This document shows, piece after piece, positions 7,484-16,430 of a stretch of DNA of 64,000 bases. The DNA lies in the NCBI GenBank assembly GCA_964244295.1, contig CAXTIG010000017.1:51080-115079 (forward strand). The letters are read 5' to 3'. The position numbers and the translations under genes were made by a program. This stretch comes from JAJAZB01 sp964244295 (GTDB taxonomy: Bacteria; Bacteroidota; Bacteroidia; Cytophagales; Spirosomataceae). The notes under the pieces were generated by a model. The model was not told where the DNA came from. It saw nothing but the letters and a program-made list of their open reading frames with translations, and did not search any database. Each line of letters opens with the position of its first letter. Position 1 is the first letter of the stretch.

Positions 7484-9809
7484 GACAGGGAATTCTCCGC
7501 CCCTTCCGAGGCCGTTGGTAGTAGCCATCGGCGTAGCCGTAGCCCGTGGTCTCGTCGCGAACGTCGTTGAAAACGAGAACTGGGCGGCTGAGTTGGCCGT
7601 CGGCGCAGCGGTCGATGAGGTGCAGGAGGTCGGTTTTTCGGGTGAACCCCTGGCGTACCACCAGCAGCGTGCGGGCGGCGAGGCGGTTGAGCGTGGCGGC
7701 GTCGGCCACCAGTCCGGCGGGCGAGGTGTCCATCAGAATGCAGTCGAATTGGGCCGAAAGCTGGGTGAGCAGGTCGTCGAGTTGGGGCAGACCGAGCAGT
7801 TCCACCGGGTTAGGCGGCACCGGTCCGCTGCTGATTAAAAACAGGTCGGGGTGAACGCCCGAAGGCCGGAGCAAGTCGTCGGCGCTGGTCTCACCCACGA
7901 GGTAGTTGGTCAGGCCGGGCGCGGCGGTGGGCAAACCGAGGTAGCGGGTCAGGCGCGGTTTGCGGAGGTCGAATTCGAGCAGCACCGTGCGCCGCCCGGC
8001 CAGGGCGAGGGTGAGGCCGAGGTTGAGCGTCACGAAACTCTTGCCCTCGCCGCTGCGCCCCGACGTGATGAGCACCACCTTGCCGGGATTGGCGGCGCTG
8101 GCGTACTGAAAATTGGCCCGCAACAGCCGGAACTGCTCGGCGGCGGCACCCCGGCTGTCGGTCTGCACCACGAGCGGCTGGCCGGTTTCGCTGTGGGCGA
8201 TGCGGCCCAGCACGGGCGTGGGCGTCAGGCGCTGGATGTCGCGGGGCGAGTTGATTTTATCGTCGAACACGTCGCGCAGCGCCACGCCGACGGTCGGCAG
8301 AGCCAGAGCCAGCACCAACGCCAAGAGCAACACGGAACTCGTTTTTGGCGAAACCGGCAAGCGCGAGGGCTGCGCGGCATCGAGCACCCGCCCGGCGGGC
8401 GCGGTGACGGCCTGGGCCAGGGCGGCTTCTTCTTTTTTCTGCAACAAATACTGGTACAAATCGGCCTTGATGCGCTGCTGACGGCTGATTTCGCCAAAAG
8501 CCCGCTCCTTGCCCGGCACCGCCGCGAGGTGACGGGCCGAGCGGGTTTCCGCTGCTTGCAAGCGGCGAATGCTGGCGTCCAAGCCCAGCCGCAGGTTTCT
8601 CACGGTACCGAGCAGGTTGGTGCGTTGGCTGAGCCGTTGGGCGTCGAGCGTGGCGACCAGCGGGTTGGCGACGGGGACGCTGAGGAGTAGTTTTTCGCGC
8701 TGAAGCTGGAGGGCGTTGTAACCTTCGATGCCCGTGAGCAGGGCCGGGTCGGCAAGGTCGAGCGTGGTGGGGACGAGGGCGGTTTCGCGGGCCGGGTCGC
8801 GCAGGTGAGTTTCCAACTCCCGGAGCAGTTCGCGGCGGAGTTCCTGCTGGCGGAGAACTAATTCATTTTCACCCGTTTGGCGCAGCATTTGGCCGGTTTC
8901 AAGGCTCAAATCAGCGATTCGATTTTCGCGTTTAAAAACCTCCACGCCCCGTTCCACGCTCGCCAGTTCGCCGGTAAGCGTGCGCAGGCGCTGGTCGATG
9001 AAGGCGATGGTGTTGGCGGCGACCCGGTTCTTGTCGTCGATGCCCGCCTGGTTGTACACCGCGATGAGCCGGTTGAGCACCGCCGTATCCCGGCCCGGCG
9101 TGGGGCCGGTCAGGCTCAGGTCGAGCGTGGTGCCGACGGAGTTTTTCACGACGGGTTTCACCGTAAGCCGTTCCAGAATCTCCTCCGTCGCTTCGCGCAG
9201 CGGCGCGAATTGGACGAACAGCCGGCTGCCCTCGGCGCGGGCGTAGCGTTCCGTTTTTTGCACCAAAAAACGCCCGAAGGGGGAATCGAAGGCCTGGCCG
9301 TAGGGCTGGCGGGTACGCCAACCGCTGCTGATTTCGGTGAAAACGACCGCCCCGTGCTCGCCGGAAAGTTTGAATTCCCGGTCAAAAACCGCCGTGTTTT
9401 CCGTTAGCAACACCACCCGGAGCGGCGCGGTACCGTACACTTCGTGCCGGTGCAGGCGTCCGTCGGTGAAGTAGCGGGTGGTCAGGGCCAGGTCGCGCAC
9501 GACGCGCTCCATCACCTTCCGCGAGCGGAGCACCTGAATTTCGTTGTCGAGTACCCGCGATTTTTTGAGCAGGCCGAGGTCGTTGAACAAATCCTCCTCG
9601 CTGCCCACCGCCGCCCGTTCGTCTTTGACGAGCAGCGTGGCGTTGCTGCGAAACTCCGGCGTGGTGTAGCGCAGGTACAAAAAAGCGCCGAGTACCGCCG
9701 CCGTCAGGCTCAGGGCGTACCAGGGCCAGAACCGCCGGTACTTGCGCAGCAGGGCGCGGGGATCCACGTCGCGATCGGTGGGGGTAAACGAAGAAGGGGA
9801 TGCGGGCAC
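7473..9809 (-). CDS. Wzc-type polysaccharide co-polymerase and tyrosine autokinase
   Basis: This 778-residue inner-membrane protein joins a Wzz chain-length domain to a cytoplasmic BY-kinase and would control polymerisation and export of the glycan. There is a first membrane span near residues 31-48 (YALSLTAAVLGAFLYL), a long periplasmic coiled-coil-rich region, a second span near 493-515 and a kinase domain after about 560. The kinase shows a Walker A (SGRSGEGKSF, about 583-592), a Walker A' (LLEFDLRKPR) and a Walker B-like ILMDTSPAG. The tail carries the tyrosine cluster GYGYADGYYQ that is autophosphorylated in this family. The stop codon lies in the palindrome at 7424, so the last residues (IPCLSR) may be repeat-derived. 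A promoter candidate sits at 9842-9874. Confidence 0.93.
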   Translation of the reverse strand: MPASPSSFTPTDRDVDPRALLRKYRRFWPWYALSLTAAVLGAFLYLRYTTPEFRSNATLLVKDERAAVGSEEDLFNDLGLLKKSRVLDNEIQVLRSRKVMERVVRDLALTTRYFTDGRLHRHEVYGTAPLRVVLLTENTAVFDREFKLSGEHGAVVFTEISSGWRTRQPYGQAFDSPFGRFLVQKTERYARAEGSRLFVQFAPLREATEEILERLTVKPVVKNSVGTTLDLSLTGPTPGRDTAVLNRLIAVYNQAGIDDKNRVAANTIAFIDQRLRTLTGELASVERGVEVFKRENRIADLSLETGQMLRQTGENELVLRQQELRRELLRELETHLRDPARETALVPTTLDLADPALLTGIEGYNALQLQREKLLLSVPVANPLVATLDAQRLSQRTNLLGTVRNLRLGLDASIRRLQAAETRSARHLAAVPGKERAFGEISRQQRIKADLYQYLLQKKEEAALAQAVTAPAGRVLDAAQPSRLPVSPKTSSVLLLALVLALALPTVGVALRDVFDDKINSPRDIQRLTPTPVLGRIAHSETGQPLVVQTDSRGAAAEQFRLLRANFQYASAANPGKVVLITSGRSGEGKSFVTLNLGLTLALAGRRTVLLEFDLRKPRLTRYLGLPTAAPGLTNYLVGETSADDLLRPSGVHPDLFLISSGPVPPNPVELLGLPQLDDLLTQLSAQFDCILMDTSPAGLVADAATLNRLAARTLLVVRQGFTRKTDLLHLIDRCADGQLSRPVLVFNDVRDETTGYGYADGYYQRPRKGRRIPCLSR

Positions 9810-9841
9810 GGGAAAAGCAGGGTCAGGTGCGTTTTTCCCGG

Positions 9842-9874
9842 AAAATGTAGCGGTGGAAGTGAGTGATTTTCAAA
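9842..9874 (-). promoter_or_regulatory. Candidate promoter of the polysaccharide cluster
   Basis: On the minus strand TTTG (9874-9871), 21 bp, then TACATTTT (9849-9842), close to the Bacteroidota consensus TTTG / TAnnTTTG. Transcription would start about 25-30 nt before the kinase ATG. Confidence 0.5.
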
Positions 9875-9907
9875 CCGTTTGCTCAATAAGCGAGAACGGT
9901 GGAAATT

Positions 9908-10246
9908 TTACAGCCCCAGGTGAATTCGCAAGGCCGTTTCGATGCGCTTCATGTCTGCTTCCGAAAGGCGACCCAATTCTTTGACGAGTCGAGTTTTGTC
10001 GATGGTGCGAATCTGATCCGTCTTGACTTTGGAATCTTTTGGAGGGTTACCGGAACCAGCCGGAAGTAAGGTTTCATGTGGATAAATTTTCGTCACATTT
10101 GATGTGATGGGCACCACCGTGATAGTCAGGTTATACCGGTTATTGGCGTTGTTGGAAACAACCACAACCGGCCTAATTTTTCTGATTTCGCCCCCGACCG
10201 TTGGGTCAAGGTTTGCGAAAAGCACGGTACCTCGGTCAGTATTCAT
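9908..10246 (-). CDS. MazF/PemK-type mRNA interferase toxin
   Basis: The 112-residue product has the family hallmarks: RGTVLFANLDPTVGGEIRKIRPVVVVS at the N-terminus (Arg and the G-E-x-x-K-x-R-P motif), then ITVVPITSN and DQIRTIDKTRLVKELGRLS. Toxins of this family are ribosome-independent endoribonucleases that cut mRNA at short motifs. The gene overlaps the end of the upstream small gene by 11 bp, the usual toxin-antitoxin arrangement. Reading frame and key residues look intact, so it is probably active when not neutralised. The symbol is withheld because MazF and PemK homologues are not separated here. Confidence 0.93.
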   Translation of the reverse strand: MNTDRGTVLFANLDPTVGGEIRKIRPVVVVSNNANNRYNLTITVVPITSNVTKIYPHETLLPAGSGNPPKDSKVKTDQIRTIDKTRLVKELGRLSEADMKRIETALRIHLGL

Positions 10247-10514
10247 CTTCCCAGCCCTCCAAGTCTACATGCTTGTATTCTTTCATGAGTTCGCGCACCT
10301 CGCCATGCCCCGCCCGGTAGCCTTTGGCGAGGAGTTTCTCGTCTTCGGCAGCAAGGCGGTATTCTTCTTCCAGCCGGGCTTCGGCCAGTTGGCGGGCTTG
10401 TTTTTCCTGCAACTGATGTCGCACCGTTTCGAGGATGAAGGCTTCCGCGCCGCCCTCTACGTCGCGGAGCAGGGCTTCGAGGTCGTCGGGGATGTGGAGG
10501 TGAAGGGTGGTCAT
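10236..10514 (-). CDS. Probable antitoxin of the MazF-type toxin
   Basis: A 92-residue acidic protein whose N-terminus, TTLHLHIPDDLEALLRDV, looks like a short ribbon-helix DNA-binding element, followed by a charged helical middle and the acidic end EYKHVDLEGWEDEY. Antitoxins of this kind bind DNA with the N-terminus and wrap the acidic C-terminus over the MazF active site. It is first in the operon and overlaps the toxin start. I do not recognise the exact family; the call rests on position, size and composition. Confidence 0.75.
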   Translation of the reverse strand: MTTLHLHIPDDLEALLRDVEGGAEAFILETVRHQLQEKQARQLAEARLEEEYRLAAEDEKLLAKGYRAGHGEVRELMKEYKHVDLEGWEDEY

Positions 10515-10579
10515 GGCAGGTCAAAAAAACTGGCAGGCGTTTCCACCCGCCAATTTACTCAAATCCGATTAAACCACGC

Positions 10580-12766
10580 TCAGGCCAGCGCTTCCGCCTT
10601 CGCCGGGTTTTCGTAAAATTCTTCGCCCCTTTCGGCCATTACCCGCAGTTTTTCCGTAGGCTGAAAGCGTTCGCCGTAAGCATCAGCCAGCCGTTCGCAC
10701 TCGGCCACGAAGCGCTCAGTTCCCACGAAGTCCACGAACGAGAGCGTACCGCCGGTGTAGGCCGGGAAGCCCCAAGCCAGAATCGACCCCACGTCGGCGT
10801 CGCGTTTTTCGCGGATGACGCCTTCTTCGTAGCAGCGTACCGTTTCGAGGGCCTGGCGGTAAAGCAGGCGGGTTTTTACTTCCTCCAAACCGGGCTGGGC
10901 TTCGGCGGGCGGAAACAGGTCGGCAAGGCCGGGCCAGAGGTGTTTCTTCGCGTCTTTTTCCGTTGGGTATTCGTAAAAACCGGCCTTCGCTTTTTTCCCC
11001 AAACGGCCCAATTCCACGAATTTTTGGGCGAGTAAAAAACTCGGGTCATCGGCGTTCAGCACGCCATCTTTGATGCTTTGCCCGGAAATTTTGTGGACTA
11101 AATCGAGGGCTACTTCGTCGGTGACGGCCAGGGGGCCGACGGGCATTCCGGCCAGTTTTCCGGCGTTTTCGATGAATACCGGGTTCACGCCCTCGCTGAG
11201 GAGGCGGATGCCTTCGTCGGTGTAGGTGCTGAAGCAGCGGCTGGTGTAAAAACCGCGACGGTCGTTGACGACGATGGGCGTTTTCCGAATTTTTTTCACA
11301 AAATCCATCGCCAGGGCAAGGGCTTCGTCGGAGGTTTCTTTTCCCATAATAATTTCGACCAGTTGCATTTTGTCCACCGGCGAGAAAAAGTGCAGACCGA
11401 TGAACTTAGCGGGGTTGGCCGAGGCCTGCGCCAGCCCGCCGATGGGCAGCGTCGAGGTATTGGAAGCGAACACGCCGCCCGCCCGGAGCATCGGCTCGGC
11501 CTCCCGCGTGACCTGGGCTTTCAAGTCCCGGGCCTCAAACACGGCTTCGATGATCAGGTCGCAGCCTGTGAGGTCGGCGGCGCTGGCGGTAGGGTGGATG
11601 CGGGATAAAATTCCGTCGGCCTTTTCGCGGGTGCTTTTTCCCCGCTGGATGGCTTTTTCGAGCAAAGCCGCCGAGTAGCTTTTGCCCCGCTCCGCCGCTT
11701 CAGCACTCACGTCTTTCAAGACGACATGGATGCCCGCCATCGCCGAGACGTAGGCAATGCCCGCGCCCATCATCCCCGCACCGAGGATGCCGACCCGTTT
11801 CACGTCCTGCGGCGGAACGGCCTTCGGGCGGGAAACGCCCTTGTTGGCTTCGTTCATCCCGAAAAACAAGGTGCGAATCATGGCTTTGGCGACCGGGCCA
11901 TTCGCCAGTTTCACAAAATGCCGACTTTCGATGGCTAAACCCTGGTCGAGGTTGACCTGCAAGCCTTCGTACACGCAGGACAGAATGGCGAGCGGGGCGG
12001 GGAAATTGCCCTTCGTTTTTTCCATCAGCATCGCCGTGCCCGCCGTGAAGAGTTGCGCCCCCTTCGGACTTTGCACCGCGCCGCCGGGGACTTTGAAGTT
12101 CTCTTTCGCTTCGATTTTGCCGGTTTTCCGGTTTACTTCGTCCCAGGGCTGGAGGGGCGCGGGGTTGGCGCCAATCCAGCGGAAAGCAGCCTCCAGCAGT
12201 TCCTCGGGCGTGGCGACCAGTTCCTGCACGATGCCCAGGCCGTGGGCTTCTTTCGGCGAAAGCCGCTTGCCTTCGAGCAGGAGCGGTGTGGCGGTTTCCA
12301 TGCCGATCATCCGGGGCAGGCGCTGGGTGCCGCCCGCGCCGGGCAGCAGGCCGATGGTCACTTCGGGCAGGCCGAGTTGGGCTTTCGGATTATCGAGGGC
12401 GATGCGGTGGTGGCAGGCCAGGGTGATTTCCAGTCCGCCGCCGAGGGCCGTGCCGTTGATGGCCGCCACGGCGGGTTTGCCGGAGGTTTCGATGCTGCGA
12501 AAAATGCGCTGGAGGGTTTGCGAAAAGGCGAGCATTTCGCGGGCGGGCTTGCCGTTGTTGCGCAGAATCATCTTTAAATCGGCCCCGGCCACGAACTCCG
12601 GGCGCTCGGAGGTGATGATGATTCCCTTCGCGTCCGGGTCGGCGTAGGCTTTCTGGAGCGCTTCGTCGAAGGCGGCGATGCTTTCGTCGTTGAGCACATT
12701 CATGGGCTGGTTACTGACGTTCCAACTCAGGATAGCGACGTGGTTTTGAATGCGGTAATTGACCAT
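10580..12766 (-). CDS. FadJ/FadB-type enoyl-CoA hydratase / 3-hydroxyacyl-CoA dehydrogenase
   Basis: A 728-residue bifunctional beta-oxidation enzyme. Residues 1-190 form the crotonase domain (FVAGADLKMIL and NGTALGGGLEITLACHHRIA for the oxyanion hole, then LPEVTIGLLPGAGGTQRLPR). A Rossmann motif, GILGAGMMGAGIA, at about residue 323 starts the NAD-dependent dehydrogenase domain, which includes the catalytic HFFSPVDKMQLVEI block. Two C-terminal helical domains complete it. Together it hydrates trans-2-enoyl-CoA and oxidises the 3-hydroxyacyl-CoA. The partner thiolase gene is upstream in the same direction (13475-14680), but a plus-strand toxin-antitoxin module lies between them, so they may not share one transcript. 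Confidence 0.93.
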   Translation of the reverse strand: MVNYRIQNHVAILSWNVSNQPMNVLNDESIAAFDEALQKAYADPDAKGIIITSERPEFVAGADLKMILRNNGKPAREMLAFSQTLQRIFRSIETSGKPAVAAINGTALGGGLEITLACHHRIALDNPKAQLGLPEVTIGLLPGAGGTQRLPRMIGMETATPLLLEGKRLSPKEAHGLGIVQELVATPEELLEAAFRWIGANPAPLQPWDEVNRKTGKIEAKENFKVPGGAVQSPKGAQLFTAGTAMLMEKTKGNFPAPLAILSCVYEGLQVNLDQGLAIESRHFVKLANGPVAKAMIRTLFFGMNEANKGVSRPKAVPPQDVKRVGILGAGMMGAGIAYVSAMAGIHVVLKDVSAEAAERGKSYSAALLEKAIQRGKSTREKADGILSRIHPTASAADLTGCDLIIEAVFEARDLKAQVTREAEPMLRAGGVFASNTSTLPIGGLAQASANPAKFIGLHFFSPVDKMQLVEIIMGKETSDEALALAMDFVKKIRKTPIVVNDRRGFYTSRCFSTYTDEGIRLLSEGVNPVFIENAGKLAGMPVGPLAVTDEVALDLVHKISGQSIKDGVLNADDPSFLLAQKFVELGRLGKKAKAGFYEYPTEKDAKKHLWPGLADLFPPAEAQPGLEEVKTRLLYRQALETVRCYEEGVIREKRDADVGSILAWGFPAYTGGTLSFVDFVGTERFVAECERLADAYGERFQPTEKLRVMAERGEEFYENPAKAEALA

Positions 12767-12799
12767 GGGAACAGAATGCTTTTCGTAGATTTACAAAAA

Positions 12800-13033
12800 A
12801 TGACGTGGAAAATGGAAACGATTCACTTGATTCAGAAGCCATTAAACGGCCAGCTTATCATTGCCGTACCCGAGGGGCTGCAAGACCGGGAGTTTCGGGT
12901 AACGGCTGAAGCAATTGACGAAACGGAATTGCCGCGACCGTCTCGGTTGGAAATTGCCGAGCAATTCGCTGCCGGACTTTCCCGGAAAAAAAATGATTTC
13001 AACCCGGACGATTTTAACGTGTATGAGCAATAG
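12800..13033 (+). CDS. Probable antitoxin of the broken PIN toxin
   Basis: A 77-residue protein just upstream of, and overlapping by 11 bp, a PIN-domain toxin frame. The first half (LIIAVPEGLQDREFRVTAE) could form a small beta barrel like AbrB-type antitoxins or a DUF2281-like fold; the second half (RLEIAEQFAAGLSRKKNDFNPDDFNVYEQ) is helical then acidic, as toxin-wrapping tails are. I chose the ATG at 12800; one at 12812 is equally possible. Because the toxin has a nonsense codon, this antitoxin may now be free-standing. Family not recognised. Confidence 0.6.
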   Translation: MTWKMETIHLIQKPLNGQLIIAVPEGLQDREFRVTAEAIDETELPRPSRLEIAEQFAAGLSRKKNDFNPDDFNVYEQ

Positions 13034-13478
13034 GATTTTCCTGGACAGTTCCATTCTGGTGGAGTGGAGCAAAAGGCGACAGACAGACTTGCTAAACCAC
13101 CTGCTGGCCGACGAGCGATATTAATTGTGCATCAGTTCGGTCGTACTGAGTGAGTACACGTATTATCTGCTCATCATCGAGGGAGGAAAAGCCCCCCTTA
13201 CGCTCAAGCGCGATGGAGCGATTCCGCACCTCATTCAGCAGCACAACCCAGGCGCGTTTTTAGAAGCAATGACCGTGCTCTCCAACGGCAACGAACTCAT
13301 TCCCGAATACCTCCGTCTCATGGAACAGTACAACCTGCTCCCCAACGACGCGCTGATTCTCGCCACCTGCCGTCTCCACGGCCTCACGCAACTCGCCGGC
13401 CACGACCTGACCGATTTCGGTCTAGCCTGCGTGGGCGAAGGAATCTCGCTGGTGAGTGAGGTTAGTCAACTCGCTTAA
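13023..13478 (+). pseudogene. PIN-domain (VapC-like) toxin interrupted by an in-frame stop
   Basis: From the ATG at 13023 the frame reads MSNRIFLDSSILVEWSKR and continues for 33 codons to a TAA at 13122-13124. The same frame then continues without interruption as LCISSVVLSEYTYYLL and ends 117 codons later. Joined, the 151-residue protein is a normal PIN domain: first Asp in FLDSSILVEW, Glu in VLSEYTYY, and the late Asp residues in LLPNDALILATC and LAGHDLTDFGL. Only one base separates the stop from a sense codon. It is either an inactivated toxin, a sequencing error, or a translated-through stop. The 3' end overlaps the end of the convergent thiolase gene by 4 bp. Confidence 0.85.
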
Positions 13479-14680
13479 ATCCGCTCGATAATCGTAGTGA
13501 TGCCCATCCCGCCGCCGATGCAGAGGCTGGCGAGGCCGGTGCCTTTGCCGGTTCGTTCGAGTTCGTCGAGGAGGGTCATCAGGATGATGGCTCCCGTCGC
13601 GCCCAGCGGGTGGCCCATCGCAATGGCTCCGCCGTTGACGTTCACCTTGCTTTCGTCCGCGCCCAGGTCTTCCATAAAAATCAGGGGCACGGCGGCGAAG
13701 GCTTCGTTGATTTCCACGAGGTCGATGTCGGCCATCGTCATGCCGGCCTTCTTCAGCACTTTTTGGGTCGAAGGGATCGGGCCGGTGAGCATGATGGTCG
13801 GCTCGGAGCCGCAAATGCCGAAGCCCCGGATGCGGGCGCGGGGTCGGAGGCCCAGTTTCTGCCCGATTTCACGGCTGCCAATCAAAATTCCCGCCGCGCC
13901 GTCGGTGATTTGCGACGAGTTACCCGCGTGGTGGACGTGCCGGATTTCGCCTACTTCGGGATATTTCATCAGCGCCAGCGCGTCGAGTCCCATGCCGCCC
14001 ATGACCTCGAAGGCGGGCTTCAGGCGCGAAAGCGATTCCACCGTGGTGTCGGTGCGGATCCCCTCGTCCCGATCCAGCAGGGGCAGGCCGATTTCGTCTT
14101 CCACCGTCACGACCGATTTGGCGAAGCGCCCTTCCTGCCAGGCCAGGGCCGCCTTGCGGTGCGATTCTACCGCGTAGGCATCGAGTTGCTGGCGGGAGTA
14201 ACCCCACTTGGTCGCGATGAGGTCAGCAGAAATGCCCTGGGGCACGATGCGGTGCTGCGCCACGATTTCCGGGTTCATAAACAAAGCCCCGCCGTCGGTT
14301 CCCATCGGTACCCGCGACATCGATTCCACGCCGCCCGCCACGATCAAATCTTCCTGCCCCGACATCACGCGGGCGGCGGCCATGTTGATGGCTTCCAGGC
14401 CCGACGAGCAAAAGCGGTTGAGTTGCAGCCCGGCGGCGCTTTCGGCGTAGCCCGCCGTGAGTACGGCGGTGCGGGCAATGTCGGCCCCCTGCTCACCGAT
14501 GGGCGTGACGCAGCCCATGATCACGTCGTCCACGTAGCGGGTGTCGAGGTGGTTGCGGTCGCGTAGGGCGCGCAACACCCTGGTCAGCAGTTGAATCGGT
14601 TGCGTGGCGTGCAGGCTGCCGTCGGCTTTGCCGCGCCCGCGTGGGGTGCGTACCCCGTCGTAAATGAAGGCTTCGGGCAT
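13475..14680 (-). CDS. Acetyl-CoA acyltransferase (thiolase, FadA/FadI type)
   Basis: A 401-residue thiolase that cleaves 3-ketoacyl-CoA with CoA in the last step of beta-oxidation (or the reverse condensation). The acyl-carrying Cys is in LNRFCSSGLEAINMA (about residue 91). The His of VNVNGGAIAMGHPLGATGA is near residue 358 and the second catalytic Cys is in ASLCIGGGMGITT near the C-terminus. Length and motifs are normal for the family. It lies upstream of the FadJ-type gene on the same strand, which suggests fatty-acid degradation rather than a polyhydroxyalkanoate role. Start ATG at 14680. Confidence 0.92.
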   Translation of the reverse strand: MPEAFIYDGVRTPRGRGKADGSLHATQPIQLLTRVLRALRDRNHLDTRYVDDVIMGCVTPIGEQGADIARTAVLTAGYAESAAGLQLNRFCSSGLEAINMAAARVMSGQEDLIVAGGVESMSRVPMGTDGGALFMNPEIVAQHRIVPQGISADLIATKWGYSRQQLDAYAVESHRKAALAWQEGRFAKSVVTVEDEIGLPLLDRDEGIRTDTTVESLSRLKPAFEVMGGMGLDALALMKYPEVGEIRHVHHAGNSSQITDGAAGILIGSREIGQKLGLRPRARIRGFGICGSEPTIMLTGPIPSTQKVLKKAGMTMADIDLVEINEAFAAVPLIFMEDLGADESKVNVNGGAIAMGHPLGATGAIILMTLLDELERTGKGTGLASLCIGGGMGITTIIERI

Positions 14681-14742
14681 GGGGGAATTGTGAGTTGGTG
14701 AAGGGTGGATGTGTGGTCAGAAGAAAGCCTTTTCAACCCGAC

Positions 14743-14848
14743 CCAACCACCCCGCCCCTACGGGGCACCCCTCCTTTGTCAAGGAAGGGAATCGTGCCTG
14801 GGAAATTTCCCCTCCTTGAGGGGTGCCCCGTAGGGGCGGGGTGGTTGG
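14743..14848. repeat. GC-rich palindrome of the CCAACCACCCCGCC family
   Basis: Perfect 31-bp arms at 14743-14773 and 14818-14848 begin CCAACCACCCCGCCCC and end in GGGGCACCCCTC, with a 44-bp loop that itself holds GTCAAGGAAGGGAAT. The same wording (AACCACCCCGCC, GGCACCCCTCCTT, AAGGAGGGGAATCG) occurs at 41639-41821. It occupies most of the 208-bp gap between the thiolase and NUDIX genes; I see no gene there. Confidence 0.9.
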
Positions 14849-14888
14849 ATGGAGATGAAAGCTGCTTGATTCTATCACTCAACTTACG

Positions 14889-15413
14889 TTAACTCCGCCG
14901 CAACTCCACCGTCGGGTTGAAAATCCCCCGCCGGGCCTGCCACTCGCGGACGGCCTGGCCGGTACCCTGGGGCCAGGGGTTGATTTCTTCGGGGAGGTAG
15001 TGGCGGAAATCGACCAGTTCTTCGCTGAGGCTAATCGTGCCGGTAGCCCGGACGTGGTAGGCGATGATGAGTTGGTTCATCCGCCGGAATTCGTACAAGC
15101 CTACGAACTCCACGATTTCTCCGTCCAGATTCAGTTCTTCCTTCACCTCGCGCAGAATGCCCGTTTCCGGTGATTCGCCCGCTTCCAGAAAACCCGTGAT
15201 GAGCGCGTACCATTCCGGCGGCCAGGCGGCGTTGCGGGCCAGTACGATTTTGCCCTCGTGTTCGACAATCGCCGCCACCACGGGCGTGGGGTTATTCCAA
15301 AACACGTAACCGCAACCCTCGGTGTCGGGGCAAAGAACGCGCTCCACCCCGTCGCGCAGCCCCCGCGTGAGCGGTTTGGCGCAGTTGGGGCAAAAGTTCA
15401 TGGCAAGCGACAT
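14889..15413 (-). CDS. NUDIX hydrolase with N-terminal zinc ribbon
   Basis: A 174-residue protein with a small zinc ribbon (CPNC near residue 8 and CPDTEGC near residue 29) followed by a NUDIX fold. The NUDIX box reads GFLEAGESPETGILREVKEE, matching Gx5Ex7REUxEE. Zinc-ribbon NUDIX enzymes include the NADH pyrophosphatase NudC, but this protein is shorter and lacks an obvious NudC array, so the substrate remains open. The ATG at 15413 is used; the ATG at 15401 (MNFCPNC) is equally plausible. It sits downstream of tatC, separated by a palindrome. Confidence 0.88.
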   Translation of the reverse strand: MSLAMNFCPNCAKPLTRGLRDGVERVLCPDTEGCGYVFWNNPTPVVAAIVEHEGKIVLARNAAWPPEWYALITGFLEAGESPETGILREVKEELNLDGEIVEFVGLYEFRRMNQLIIAYHVRATGTISLSEELVDFRHYLPEEINPWPQGTGQAVREWQARRGIFNPTVELRRS

Positions 15414-15417
15414 AAAA

Positions 15418-15506
15418 CAGAGGATAGAGTTGAGAGGATAGAGGACAGCGTAGAGGGAATGTCAAATGCCTTTCGCTGTTCTCCATCCTCTCAACTCTAT
15501 CCTCTG
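15418..15506. repeat. Phased-repeat palindrome (GAGGATAGAGTTGAGAGGAT arms)
   Basis: 22-bp perfect arms at 15418-15439 and 15485-15506 are built of repeating GAGGATAGA/GTTGAGA units; the loop continues an imperfect stem around GGACAGCG/CGCTGTTC. It fills the tatC-NUDIX gap and would be a stem in a joint transcript. Confidence 0.85.
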
Positions 15507-15509
15507 CGC

Positions 15510-16382
15510 TCAGTTTTCTTCTTTCATTCCCAACTCCCGCAGCCGCCGCTTGTTGACCCGCGCCGAGACGAGGATGCTCACTTCGTACAGCAGCGACAGC
15601 GGCGCGGCCACGAGCAACTGGCTCATGATATCGGGGGAGGGTGTGATGATGGCGGAGACGATGAGAATGACCACGAAGGCATGGCGGCGGTAGTCGCGCA
15701 TAAACTTGGGCGTCAGCACGCCCACTTGCGAAAGCACGAAGGCAATCATGGGCAACTGGAACGTCAACCCGCAGGCCAGCGTGAGTGTGGACAGCACTGA
15801 GATGTACGAGCCGATGTCAAACTGGTTGACGATACTTTCGTCGATTTTAAAATTAGCCAGAAAGTTGATGGCCAGCGGCGATACGACGTAGTACCCAAAC
15901 AATACACCCGTGAAAAAGAGCATGGTCACGTAAAATACGGCTCCGCGTGCCGCCTTGCGCTCGCTGGGCCGCAGGCCCGGAGCGATGAAACGCCAGACTT
16001 CCCAGAACGCGTAAGGAAACGCAAACAATAGTCCGATGATGAACGACGACAAAATGGCCATCGTAAACTGCCCGGCCATTTCACGGCTCATCAGGCTGAA
16101 GTCGAGTTTGTCGATGCACAGGCCTTTCACACCGAAACGCTCGCCTAACGCGCACATCTGCCGATAGGTCCAGAACGAAGGTTTTGCCGGGCCAAGAATG
16201 ACGGCGTTGTAAATCTCTTCGATGTACACAAACGCCACCACCGTAAACACGATGATGGCCCCGCCCGCCCGAATGATGTGCCAGCGCAGCGACTCCAGGT
16301 GGTCGAGAAACGACATTTCGGTGCCGTCGTATTCTTCTTCGTCGGCGTCGGTATCGCCGAGGCGCGGTTGGTCGAGGGGCAT
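15510..16382 (-). CDS. tatC: Twin-arginine translocase subunit TatC
   Basis: A 290-residue inner-membrane protein with about six spans. It has the TatC N-terminus (EMSFLDHLESLRWHIIRA, whose Glu contacts twin-arginine signal peptides), a central block PYAFWEVWRFIAPGLRPSERK (the FxxWxFxxPGL motif of the family) and the spans VLFGYYVVSPLAINFLANF and LACGLTFQLPMIAFVLSQVG. It forms the receptor core of the Tat system that exports folded cofactor proteins. There are an acidic extension at the N-terminus and a basic C-terminal tail. No tatA is visible in the window. Confidence 0.96.
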   Translation of the reverse strand: MPLDQPRLGDTDADEEEYDGTEMSFLDHLESLRWHIIRAGGAIIVFTVVAFVYIEEIYNAVILGPAKPSFWTYRQMCALGERFGVKGLCIDKLDFSLMSREMAGQFTMAILSSFIIGLLFAFPYAFWEVWRFIAPGLRPSERKAARGAVFYVTMLFFTGVLFGYYVVSPLAINFLANFKIDESIVNQFDIGSYISVLSTLTLACGLTFQLPMIAFVLSQVGVLTPKFMRDYRRHAFVVILIVSAIITPSPDIMSQLLVAAPLSLLYEVSILVSARVNKRRLRELGMKEEN

Positions 16383-16430
16383 TTTCAGTTTTCAGTTATC
16401 AGTGGCCATACCTACGGGAAATTGCAAAAC

